From contig JAHITG010000395.1 of assembly GCA_018817865.1 (NCBI GenBank), positions 1 through 21,082 on the forward strand: a stretch of DNA of 21,082 nt. The letters run 5' to 3'. A program made the translations under genes and the position numbers. Every line of letters starts with the position of its first letter. Positions within the stretch are counted from its first letter, which is position 1. Below, piece by piece: positions 6,927 through 14,480 of this stretch. Under the pieces are notes generated by a model. The model made no database searches. It saw only the letters and a list, made by a program, of their open reading frames with translations, and was not told where the DNA came from. Origin of the DNA: Spirochaetota bacterium (GTDB taxonomy: Bacteria > Spirochaetota > JAHITG01).

Positions 6927-6945
6927 AATCAATCCCAAATGTCAA
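6916..6945 (-). promoter_or_regulatory. Predicted promoter of the DtxR-family gene
   Basis: A perfect TTGACA (-35, at 6940-6945) is followed after 18 bp by GATTAT (-10, at 6916-6921, four of six matches), read on the minus strand. The palindrome at 6901-6926 covers the -10 element. The leader would be about 25 nt and would include the GAGGG ribosome-binding site. Confidence 0.5.
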
Positions 6946-7002
6946 GAATATTATATTTTTATACTTATAAGAGAAGACACCCATGAGAGACTGGAAATAT
7001 TT

Positions 7003-7030
7003 GTAGGGACAAGGCATGCCTTGTCCCTAC
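7003..7030. repeat. Perfect 28-bp palindrome, copy 1
   Basis: The arm GTAGGGACAAGGCA is followed directly by its exact reverse complement, giving a 28-bp palindrome with no spacer. An identical copy occurs at 17215-17242. It is GC-richer than its surroundings and lies between the 3' end of aroE and the DtxR-family gene. As RNA it would form a very stable hairpin, but no T-tract follows on either strand, so it is not a standard terminator. It resembles REP-type or miniature mobile palindromes. Confidence 0.85.
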
Positions 7031-7148
7031 CTTAAAAAATTCCGAACGTTTACCTATAGCTGAAAAATTTCGTAAATTATCCTTGCTGCGAAGTGCCTGA
7101 AGGATATATGAATTTTTTATAATCCTTGAATTCTTTATCTTGTTGAAT

Positions 7149-8027
7149 TTAGAATTGTTTATTAAGGATCTTTCTCAGTATTGGAACATTTCCAAGAAGT
7201 TCATCAATTGAAATAGATGTCCAGATAGAAAAGGACTGCAATGCCTGAAGGATCAGCATATCAAGGCCATTCTGGATCAGGAGATCATACTGAAGAGCGG
7301 ATCGTAAAAGAGCTGTCTCTTTGGGGTTATAGATCAGATCATATACGATGGTCTTTGTTCCTTTTAAAGACTTTAACCTTAATAAAGGCTTCGTCTCATT
7401 CCTTAATCCGTACGAAGAAGAATTAATGATAAGATCCGGCCGAAACCCGGTCTCATCCAGATAAGCTTCCTCAAGAGGGGCAACTGTAATATTTGCACCG
7501 GGAAAATCCGTTTTTAAGAACTTTGTCAGCTTCCGGGCATTCTGATATGTTCTATTACAGATCACAAGCTCTTTGATACGGCCCAGTAAAAGCGAATATG
7601 CCGCAGCTTTTGATGCACCGCCCGAACCGATCAAAAGTACCTTTTTTCCTTTAAGAGTGAGGTCAGGGAAGTTCATCTGGATCGATCGTTTAAAACCGAA
7701 TAGATCCGTATTAAATCCTGTTAATTTATTTCCCTCTATCTTTACGGTATTTACAGCCTGGACAGTTTCCGCTTCCGGGGAGATCTCTGAAAGATATTTA
7801 ATAATATTCACTTTATAAGGGACGGTAACATTGAATCCGTAAAAATTTTCTATTCCTTTAACCCCTTTAATAAAATCACTGAAATTGCCAATGTGTACTT
7901 CCAATGGAAGGTAAACATAATTAATATTGTACTTTTCTATTAAGAAATTATGTATTGCAGGAGATAGGGTATGTTTTACAGGAGATCCTAAGACACCTAA
8001 AATTCTGCTTTTCCCATCAATGGTCAT
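7149..8027 (-). CDS. aroE: Shikimate 5-dehydrogenase
   Basis: The 292-residue enzyme reduces 3-dehydroshikimate to shikimate with NADPH in the aromatic amino acid (chorismate) pathway. Substrate-binding landmarks are KHTLSPAIHN (18-27, with Thr in place of the first Ser of the usual SLS), NVTVPYK with catalytic Lys72, Asn93 in AVNTV and catalytic Asp108 in GFNTD. The nucleotide-binding loop is GSGGASKA (134-141), followed by NRT. The C-terminal GLDMLILQA helix is also typical. Length is normal for the family. The start codon overlaps the stop of the upstream TPR gene in an ATGA arrangement, so translation is probably coupled. No other aromatic-pathway gene is in the window. Confidence 0.95.
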   Translation of the reverse strand: MTIDGKSRILGVLGSPVKHTLSPAIHNFLIEKYNINYVYLPLEVHIGNFSDFIKGVKGIENFYGFNVTVPYKVNIIKYLSEISPEAETVQAVNTVKIEGNKLTGFNTDLFGFKRSIQMNFPDLTLKGKKVLLIGSGGASKAAAYSLLLGRIKELVICNRTYQNARKLTKFLKTDFPGANITVAPLEEAYLDETGFRPDLIINSSSYGLRNETKPLLRLKSLKGTKTIVYDLIYNPKETALLRSALQYDLLIQNGLDMLILQALQSFSIWTSISIDELLGNVPILRKILNKQF

Positions 8028-9961
8028 TTTATTTTTTTCTTCTCTTTTTCCTTTTTAATAAGGACGATCTTATCATTAACACTTACTTTATTGACAAAAT
8101 CAAGGTCTTCAAGTGCAGCTAAAGCTATCTGTTCATCGATCCTGGTTACCTTGGCAGTACCCCGGACCTTTCCTGGTCTTTTATAAAATTTATGAAGGTG
8201 AAAATCTTTGGAAAGTCCCCCCTGATCATAGATCTCCAGTATATCCCCTTTTTTAATTTCCTCATCTTGCCCCACATTGACAACGATATCATTCCCCTCT
8301 ATCCTGATAACCGTACCGGAAATCCTGAAAAAACCATTGATCTGGGAAGCCATATCTTTTGAGAGATAATAGAGCTTGTCCTTCCCCCGCGCAACACCGG
8401 AAAAAGTATTCACCGGTTCATCATTTCGTACCGGATAGATCTTAAAATTTATTGAAAGGTAATCTTCGTTCTCTTTTAAACTTCCAAAAAGATAATAATC
8501 AGCACCCAGAGATCTGGCAGTCTTTCGGACTTCGTTCCTATTCACATTAAAATAATGATCAGCCGTATCCTTGGTATCAAAAATAACCTCAAATTTACTG
8601 TATAAATTCAAATGATTCTTAATACTTTCAGCAACTACTTTACCCGACTGATTATTGATATAATTATTATCATTTTTGTTGAAAGCGGGGACATAGATCT
8701 TGATCCTGTCTTTATTCACTTTATACTGGTCTATTCCCAGTTCATAAGAAAGACGGTCTTTCTTAAAAGTTCGTGCCACTTCGAGCTTGTCATTAATATA
8801 TTTATTGTTCGGATCAAGCATCAATGCCACCTGGAGTTCTTTTAAATACTTCTCTAAAAAACCGGTTCGTTTATATAAATTTGCCAGATTATACCTTTCT
8901 TTCCAGTTCTCACTGTGCAGCTGAAGCCCTCTCTTATACTCATAGAGGGCGTCATACCGGTTGAAATTCTTATTATAGTTATCCGCATTCTTAAAATGCA
9001 TGCCGGCGAATCTTTTTCTGTCCTTATTATAAAAAGACCTTTTTAAGATCAGGACATCCTCCAGCTGGAACTTTATAATATCATCAGTACTTTTCAGCTC
9101 ATATGCCTTGATAAAATTTTTTACGGCATTATCTATATCATTGTTGAATTGATATGAAAGAGCCAGTTTATTGTATAAGGGGGACATGTTCGGGAAAGCG
9201 GAAATACTGTTCTCTATGAACTCAATAGCTTTCGTCCATTCCCCTAATTTAAAATATACATCTGAAAGGTTCAGTACGGTATTATGATCTTCCGGATCAC
9301 TATAGTAAGATTTTTCATAATAAACCCTTGCCTGTCTGAAATCGTTCTCTTTATCATATATCAATCCATAGTAAAAATAAATACCTGGATCTGCCGGATT
9401 AAAATATTCGCCTTTCTTCAATTTGGCCTTTGCCTCTTTTAATTTTTTCCGGGCAATATAGAATTCAGCATACACGACATACCCGTCTACCCGCTTCTCA
9501 TCTATTCTCAGGACCTTATCCAGATACTTTTTTGCTTCATCATAATATCTTCTTTTGATATATACTTTGGCAATACCCAGAAGAGCATCATAATTCATCG
9601 GTTCGATCTTCTTGACCTGTGTAAAGATCTTTAAAGCTTCATCATCTTTCTGCTCGATCAATTTCAACTTACCCTTGTAAACCAGTCCATCAGTATTATT
9701 CGGTGCTGTCTTCAACAGTTTGTTGACATACTTTTCTGTTTCTTCATAATTATTGATCTTGTAATTGATCGTGATGATCCTGATCAGTGCTTTACTGTAA
9801 TAAGGATTTTTTTCAAGGGCTTGTTTGTAATAGTAGAGAGCATCATCCCAATTGGATCGCTGAAAATGTTCTTCACCCGTATTATACAGATCCACGGCAT
9901 TCTGGGCATAAAGAGATGAGCATAAACATACAATAATAATGAATATTAACCTATTTTTCAT
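8024..9961 (-). CDS. Exported TPR-repeat protein with a C-terminal TolB/FlgT-like region
   Basis: The 645-residue protein begins with a signal peptide (residues 1-19, likely cleaved after SSLYA). About residues 22-410 are tandem tetratricopeptide repeats with the usual Trp/Gly-Tyr-Ala-Pro spacing, for example DALYYYKQALEKNP. A second region (about 425-545) includes VAESIKNHL and GADYYLFGSL, resembling the N-terminal TolB-like or LpoB/FlgT-like alpha/beta fold of periplasmic proteins. The last 95 residues look like a small beta domain (DIVVNVGQDEEIKKGDILEI) seen in FlgT-type proteins, ending in a lysine-rich tail. It probably acts as a periplasmic or envelope scaffold; its partners are unknown. 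It is the first gene of a two-gene unit with aroE. Only a weak Shine-Dalgarno precedes the ATG. Confidence 0.8.
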   Translation of the reverse strand: MKNRLIFIIIVCLCSSLYAQNAVDLYNTGEEHFQRSNWDDALYYYKQALEKNPYYSKALIRIITINYKINNYEETEKYVNKLLKTAPNNTDGLVYKGKLKLIEQKDDEALKIFTQVKKIEPMNYDALLGIAKVYIKRRYYDEAKKYLDKVLRIDEKRVDGYVVYAEFYIARKKLKEAKAKLKKGEYFNPADPGIYFYYGLIYDKENDFRQARVYYEKSYYSDPEDHNTVLNLSDVYFKLGEWTKAIEFIENSISAFPNMSPLYNKLALSYQFNNDIDNAVKNFIKAYELKSTDDIIKFQLEDVLILKRSFYNKDRKRFAGMHFKNADNYNKNFNRYDALYEYKRGLQLHSENWKERYNLANLYKRTGFLEKYLKELQVALMLDPNNKYINDKLEVARTFKKDRLSYELGIDQYKVNKDRIKIYVPAFNKNDNNYINNQSGKVVAESIKNHLNLYSKFEVIFDTKDTADHYFNVNRNEVRKTARSLGADYYLFGSLKENEDYLSINFKIYPVRNDEPVNTFSGVARGKDKLYYLSKDMASQINGFFRISGTVIRIEGNDIVVNVGQDEEIKKGDILEIYDQGGLSKDFHLHKFYKRPGKVRGTAKVTRIDEQIALAALEDLDFVNKVSVNDKIVLIKKEKEKKKIK

Positions 9962-10010
9962 ATTACATCTATCGGAAATTTATAGTTTTATTGCAATCAA
10001 ACTTCGTTTA

Positions 10011-10038
10011 ATAATAACCTATTATGATCCATTTTCAA
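10011..10038 (-). promoter_or_regulatory. Predicted promoter of the TPR-aroE unit
   Basis: On the minus strand TTGAAA (10033-10038) and TATTAT (10011-10016) are 16 bp apart, each matching consensus at five of six positions. It lies in the 85-bp gap after the M20 peptidase gene, so the TPR gene need not depend on the upstream operon. Confidence 0.45.
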
Positions 10039-10046
10039 TTATTTTT

Positions 10047-11153
10047 TTACCATTGTGTGATCAGGCTCAAAAAGAGCTTCATCCCCTGCACCATATCTTT
10101 TATAAGAATATACTCCTCGGTAGAATGAACTTCAGCCATTCCGGTAGAGACATTGAGACACTGAAAGCCGTTCTGGTTGAAAATATTCGAATCGCTTCCA
10201 CCGTTACTTTTATCAAAAACAGGGCTGATATTAATGGCCCTGCATGCCTTCCGGAACTGCTTCACAAGGAAAGATGTCCCTGAAAAATCATAGGACCTGT
10301 AAGCCAGCTTGAGATCCAGGTCTATCTTTACTCTGTATTTTTTCCTGAATGTACTTATGATACTTTTTAGATCTTTAATATATCGCTTTAGTTTTTCCCG
10401 GTTCCTGCTGCGCACTTCTCCTTCGAACACAACCTTTTCAGGGACAATATTTGTGGCGATCCCGCCTTCTATCTTTCCGACATTTGCAGTGGTCTCATGA
10501 TCGATCTTTCCGACTTTGATCTTATTGATAAGTTTTGCTCCCGTTACAATTGCATTGATCCCTTTTTCCGGCTCGATCCCCGCATGAGCGGACTTTCCTT
10601 TTACCGTGACCGTGTACTGATAATGAGTAGGCGCGGAAAGAACAGCCGTGCCGATCTTTCCGTGAGAATCAAAACTGAATCCGTACTTTGCCTTTAATAA
10701 TGAAAAATCAAAATTCTTTGCGCCGACCAGTCCCTGCTCCTCGGCATAAGTCAGGACAAAATAAATATCCGTATGTTTCAGCCTGTTCTGTTTTATATAC
10801 CGTATCCCTTCCAGGAAAAGAGTAATGGCAGATTTATCGTCACTTCCGAGGATGGTACTTCCATCCGATCGGATTAGCTTATCGGTTATCACGGGTTTGA
10901 TACCTGTACCGGGCTGTACCGTATCCGTATGTGCATTAAAGAATAAAGGCAGCCCTTCCCTGTTCCCCTTGAGAAACGCCACAATATTTCCTGATGATCC
11001 TACTTTCTGGAATTTAACCTTTAGGCCATTATCCTTAAAAAATCTGATCAGATACTTAATGATCTTTTCTTCCTGGTAAGAGGGGCTGTCTATTGTCACA
11101 AGCTTTATAAAAGTCTGAACTAATCGCTTCTCATTAATTTTTATATTTACCAT
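10047..11153 (-). CDS. M20-family zinc peptidase (PepT/YqjE-like)
   Basis: The 368-residue protein has all the landmarks of a two-zinc M20 aminopeptidase: HTDTV with His75 and Asp77, the bridging Asp105 in GSDDK, catalytic Glu138 and ligand Glu139 in YAEEQGL, Asp162 in FDSHG, and ligand His343 in EVHSTEE. Between them, GKSAHAG around His190 marks the dimerisation (lid) domain. There is no signal peptide, so it should act in the cytoplasm on small peptides, perhaps tripeptides as PepT does. It overlaps the end of the M23 endopeptidase gene by 7 nt (ATGGTAA) and closes that operon. A role in using peptides released during cell-wall or protein turnover is inference. Confidence 0.9.
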   Translation of the reverse strand: MVNIKINEKRLVQTFIKLVTIDSPSYQEEKIIKYLIRFFKDNGLKVKFQKVGSSGNIVAFLKGNREGLPLFFNAHTDTVQPGTGIKPVITDKLIRSDGSTILGSDDKSAITLFLEGIRYIKQNRLKHTDIYFVLTYAEEQGLVGAKNFDFSLLKAKYGFSFDSHGKIGTAVLSAPTHYQYTVTVKGKSAHAGIEPEKGINAIVTGAKLINKIKVGKIDHETTANVGKIEGGIATNIVPEKVVFEGEVRSRNREKLKRYIKDLKSIISTFRKKYRVKIDLDLKLAYRSYDFSGTSFLVKQFRKACRAINISPVFDKSNGGSDSNIFNQNGFQCLNVSTGMAEVHSTEEYILIKDMVQGMKLFLSLITQW

Positions 11154-12130
11154 AAAAATTTCATCGGATCGACCGGTTTACCATTGGTCCTTATCTCAAA
11201 ATGAAGATGAGCAGTCGTTGCAACGCCTGTTGAGCCTACCCGGCCGATACACTGATGGTCCTTTACTTCCTGCCCGATCTTCACATAGATCTTGGAACAA
11301 TGGGCATATCTTGTTTCGTAACTGTTGGGATGCTCTATCTTTATCAATTTTCCATACGTACCTCCGCCGCCGGCATATATAACGATCCCGGGAGCTGCTG
11401 CAAATATGGGAGTACCTTCTGAGCATTTCATATCGATACCCTTATGGAACTTTCTGACCTTATAAATCGGGTGCATCTGTACTCCATATGGCCTGCCTGC
11501 AACCCACCCGTTCGTAGGGACTTTAAACATGCGGCGCCGTTTGAATAAAGCATCCATATCTTTAGTCACTACTTTTGGTTTGCCATCAGGGATAAAGACG
11601 ACATCCCCCGTTCGTAATCTTCTAAAAAGCCCTATCCTGTTGTTCTTCTTTATCTTTCCTGCTTCAACATCATAAAGCTCAGCTAAAATATCAACCTGCT
11701 CATTGTTCTTTACATAATGGAGGGCCCCTTTTTTATTGACAGCAATGATCCTGTCACCGACACGGGCAAAAAGACTCTTTATGAACGGATTACAGCCTAT
11801 GATAGTATCAATATCCACACTGTTTTCCTGAGCGATCTTCCAGTAATGAAATCCCGGCACAACTTCATACACATTCAGATCAACATTTTTACCCAAAAAC
11901 CGGTTAGTAGCGGAATCAAGCATCTGATCAGCACTTTCTTCCCAGATCACTACTCTTTCCGGATAGTCCTTAAAAAACTGCTTTGCCCTTATATACTTTG
12001 TAAGTCCTGAGGTCAATATCCATAACACGATAATGGAACTTAAAATAAGAGCTATTTTAATATCTTTTTTTTTAAGATTCAGAATATTTTTCTTTTTAAT
12101 ATTCAATATATTTCTTCCTTTAAGATCCAA
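11147..12130 (-). CDS. Membrane-anchored M23 (LytM-type) metalloendopeptidase
   Basis: The 327-residue protein has a basic cytoplasmic start, one membrane segment (about 25-43), a middle region with two LysM-like stretches (about 92-132 and 135-182), and a C-terminal M23 domain (about 212-327). Zinc ligands His229 and Asp233 (FHKGID) and His310 (HLHFE), with catalytic His277 (YAH) and His308, are all present, so it should be an active peptidoglycan endopeptidase facing the periplasm. The start is a TTG at 12130-12128 with AGAGGAG seven bases upstream. A second in-frame TTG at 12106 has AAGGAAG with the same spacer, so both may be used. The gene overlaps the propeller lipoprotein gene by 11 nt and the M20 peptidase gene by 7 nt. 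Confidence 0.9.
   Translation of the reverse strand: MDLKGRNILNIKKKNILNLKKKDIKIALILSSIIVLWILTSGLTKYIRAKQFFKDYPERVVIWEESADQMLDSATNRFLGKNVDLNVYEVVPGFHYWKIAQENSVDIDTIIGCNPFIKSLFARVGDRIIAVNKKGALHYVKNNEQVDILAELYDVEAGKIKKNNRIGLFRRLRTGDVVFIPDGKPKVVTKDMDALFKRRRMFKVPTNGWVAGRPYGVQMHPIYKVRKFHKGIDMKCSEGTPIFAAAPGIVIYAGGGGTYGKLIKIEHPNSYETRYAHCSKIYVKIGQEVKDHQCIGRVGSTGVATTAHLHFEIRTNGKPVDPMKFLW
12059..12130 (-). repeat. Three 24-bp tandem units at the start of the M23 peptidase gene
   Basis: Codons 1-24 form three diverged 8-codon units, MDLKGRNI, LNIKKKNI and LNLKKKDI, at 12130-12107, 12106-12083 and 12082-12059. A partial, more diverged unit lies upstream and contains the Shine-Dalgarno sequence. Because the unit carries a purine-rich ribosome-binding site, an AAATATA spacer and TTG, the expansion has duplicated the start signal. 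Confidence 0.65.
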
Positions 12131-13337
12131 TATATTTCTCCTCTATTAAGGCCCAGATATACCCATTTCGGGATCCAATATATATTATTCCATCAATTAC
12201 AATGGGGGATGAAAAGATCGCTCCGCCCGTATCGAACTTCCATTTCAGAATTCCTTTTCCGGTATCAAGACAGTACAGTTTGCCATCGATCGATCCGAAG
12301 ATCACTTTATCTTTGATAACATTCGCTGATCCCCATATTCCGTCTCCGGCTTTGAATTTCCAGAGCACTTCACCTTTTTGTGCATCCAGACAGTAAAAAT
12401 ATTTATCATGTGAACCGATATATACTTTTCCGTTCTTTAGAGCAGGAGTACCCCATACTCCCTTTTCAGCTTTAAATTCCCACACCTTCTTACCCTCTAA
12501 CGTCAGGCAGAAGACTTTTCCGTTCTCGCATCCCAGGTAGATCTTTTTATCATAGATCACGGTGGAAGAATCCGTATCATCACCGGTTTTAAAGGTCCAC
12601 TTCAGCTTACCGGTATCTTTATTTATACAGTATAATCTGCCGCCGAAAGAAGAGATCAGGACAAAATCCTTATAAACACACGGCGAAGATTCTATTGAAC
12701 CGTCCGTAAACCTCTTCCATTTTATCGTACCCTTGTCAGGGTCCAGACAGAGCAGACGGCCATCCTCTGTTCCCACATACAGGTTACCCATATACACACA
12801 GGCAGAAGAATCAACATCAGCTTTTGTCTTTAATTTCCACAACAGCTTCCCATCCGTCCTGTTCAAACAATAAAAGTGATCATCACGCGAACCGAAATAG
12901 ATTTTATCTTTATAGACACAGACGGAAGACTTGATAGAATTTTTTGCTTTAAAGGTCCAGACCATTTTTCCCGTAAAAAAATTAAAGCAGTACAGGGTCC
13001 CGTCCACAGAAGGGGCATATACATATTTTCCGTATTTGCTCATCTGGCCGCTCCAACCGGTTCCTTCCCATATTCTGTTCTTCCGCTTTTCCAGGTATTG
13101 CCCGGTTTTAAACTTCCAGAGAACTTTCGGTTTGTCAGGGATCTCCCCTGTCCCGTAAAAATTATGCATATTATTTCCACGCCACATGGTGATCGTATTT
13201 GTAGAAAAAGAACTTTTATCAAGCTGACTGTTTTTTATATCTTCAAGGTCCTTCATCCTCTCTACCCTTGAACTTGTAGCACAATTATAGAAAAAGGCAA
13301 GGATGAATGCTAATAAAATAAATTCTCTGTATTTCAT
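12120..13337 (-). CDS. Beta-propeller (PQQ-like repeat) lipoprotein, BamB-like
   Basis: The 405-residue protein starts with a hydrophobic signal ending FFYNC, so Cys19 is the likely lipidated residue. The lipobox lacks the usual Leu and small residues, as spirochaetal lipoboxes often do. The rest holds seven to eight repeats of about 40 residues with the pattern V/I-Y-hydrophobic-GS-x-D/N-G-x-hydrophobic-Y-C-L-D-x-x-x-G-K-x-x-W-x-F-K, the quinoprotein-propeller signature shared with BamB. These repeats do not by themselves show PQQ binding or enzyme activity. A surface or periplasmic protein-interaction role is most likely, and BamB function in outer-membrane protein assembly is possible but unproven. 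It is the first gene of a three-gene unit with the M23 and M20 peptidases. Confidence 0.85.
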   Translation of the reverse strand: MKYREFILLAFILAFFYNCATSSRVERMKDLEDIKNSQLDKSSFSTNTITMWRGNNMHNFYGTGEIPDKPKVLWKFKTGQYLEKRKNRIWEGTGWSGQMSKYGKYVYAPSVDGTLYCFNFFTGKMVWTFKAKNSIKSSVCVYKDKIYFGSRDDHFYCLNRTDGKLLWKLKTKADVDSSACVYMGNLYVGTEDGRLLCLDPDKGTIKWKRFTDGSIESSPCVYKDFVLISSFGGRLYCINKDTGKLKWTFKTGDDTDSSTVIYDKKIYLGCENGKVFCLTLEGKKVWEFKAEKGVWGTPALKNGKVYIGSHDKYFYCLDAQKGEVLWKFKAGDGIWGSANVIKDKVIFGSIDGKLYCLDTGKGILKWKFDTGGAIFSSPIVIDGIIYIGSRNGYIWALIEEKYIGS

Positions 13338-13349
13338 AAAAATCGATCC

Positions 13350-13377
13350 ATTATATCCATTTATTATCTGTCGTCAA
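13350..13377 (-). promoter_or_regulatory. Strong predicted promoter of the propeller-M23-M20 operon
   Basis: On the minus strand TTGACG (13372-13377) is followed after 16 bp by a perfect TATAAT (13350-13355). Transcription should start near 13343, leaving a leader of only about six bases before the ATG at 13337. That agrees with the absence of a proper Shine-Dalgarno sequence. Confidence 0.6.
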
Positions 13378-13474
13378 GCTTTTATTGGTGTCTGAGCAAC
13401 AGTAAACTATAAAATTTTATGAGGATATTCTTATCTAAGCAGGATGGTTACTAGATAGTTTGACGCTCGTTTCT

Positions 13475-14434
13475 CTATTGCATGTAATATATTTTTAATG
13501 ATCTATCCTCTATTGCCTTGTTGAGAGACAGTAATGCTTTTTCAATAAGGTCATTACAATGTTTCATTTCCGGAACATATCTGCTTATACCGCACTTAAT
13601 GTTCATATTATACTTTTCAAATTCTTTCTTCAGATCCTGATGATTATATAGAATCCCAAGAATTCTGTGAGCGGCTACTTTTGCGCCGTCAATATCCGTA
13701 TTACTCAATATGCCTCCAACCTTACCTTCTTCAAAATTACCGAGTACATCCGTTATCCTCATATTCTGCCGCATAATATTTATTACGGAAGAATTGATCT
13801 TTTTTTGATGTTTCATACTGAGAGTTGTTATTTTATCCTCATCATAGCAGACAGTAGTAAATGCGATCAGTGTCAAAGCACCGCCATATCGCTGCGTATT
13901 GCTGAATTTAATCTCAAGATTATGCTGAAAAACAACACCGTCAAGGATCAATTTATAATCCATTCCGCCGATGAATTCAAGCAGTTTAAAAAAAACAGTC
14001 CTGATAATAAGATAAACAGGGTCCACAATTACAAGCCCAAAAAAAATAAAGGGAAGAATAAATTCAAAAGTGTATTTTGAGAGCAGATATTTTCTGGAAT
14101 ATTGGATCTTATCCGGAAAATTAATAAATCCCACTACGAGCAAGATCACAAAAACCAGTATAAATTGAAACGGAGGCTTATAATTTAAATTTCTCTTGTT
14201 CAGCAATGAATATTCCAGATTAATAATATCACTGCTGATGAAACAGACAATAAAAAAAAACAGGCAGGATAGGGTGATCTTCTCATTCATCTGATGACCA
14301 TGAACATTCCATAAAATAAAGAATAGTATTGCAGTAAAAAGTATTGCCGTAATAAAACCGGTCAAATATATATGAAGTGATTTGCTGTGCAGTATCAGAA
14401 CCTCTTCCCGTTTCCTCGTTTCTACTTTTGGCAT
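13475..14434 (-). CDS. Membrane protein with a degenerate, probably inactive GGDEF domain
   Basis: The 319-residue protein has four predicted membrane segments (about 23-43, 53-71, 89-105 and 123-147) followed by a cytoplasmic domain (about 170-319) that follows the diguanylate-cyclase fold. Where an active enzyme reads RYGGDEFAVILPNT, this protein reads NFEEGKVGGILSNT (233-246), so the catalytic GGDEF loop is replaced by EEGKV. The late SIG motif is CGIS, and the C-terminal helix ALLSLNKAIEDRSLKIYY matches the usual AL-Y-AK-GRN end. It probably acts as a c-di-GMP or GTP sensor or a structural regulator rather than a cyclase. AGAGGG precedes the ATG. It starts 46 bp after recR and may be read from the dnaX operon. 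Confidence 0.75.
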   Translation of the reverse strand: MPKVETRKREEVLILHSKSLHIYLTGFITAILFTAILFFILWNVHGHQMNEKITLSCLFFFIVCFISSDIINLEYSLLNKRNLNYKPPFQFILVFVILLVVGFINFPDKIQYSRKYLLSKYTFEFILPFIFFGLVIVDPVYLIIRTVFFKLLEFIGGMDYKLILDGVVFQHNLEIKFSNTQRYGGALTLIAFTTVCYDEDKITTLSMKHQKKINSSVINIMRQNMRITDVLGNFEEGKVGGILSNTDIDGAKVAAHRILGILYNHQDLKKEFEKYNMNIKCGISRYVPEMKHCNDLIEKALLSLNKAIEDRSLKIYYMQ

Positions 14435-14480
14435 GATGGTACCCTCTTTAATAAAAGATAATTATTATATAGATGTTTTT

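Noticed and set aside
7100..7127. AAGGAT/ATCCTT inverted repeat downstream of aroE as a terminator
   Set aside because: The stem is only six base pairs with a long A/T loop, and no T-tract follows on either strand.
12120..13337. A PQQ-dependent dehydrogenase
   Set aside because: The repeats show only the propeller fold. The protein is short, is lipid-anchored, and I see no cofactor-binding or catalytic residues.
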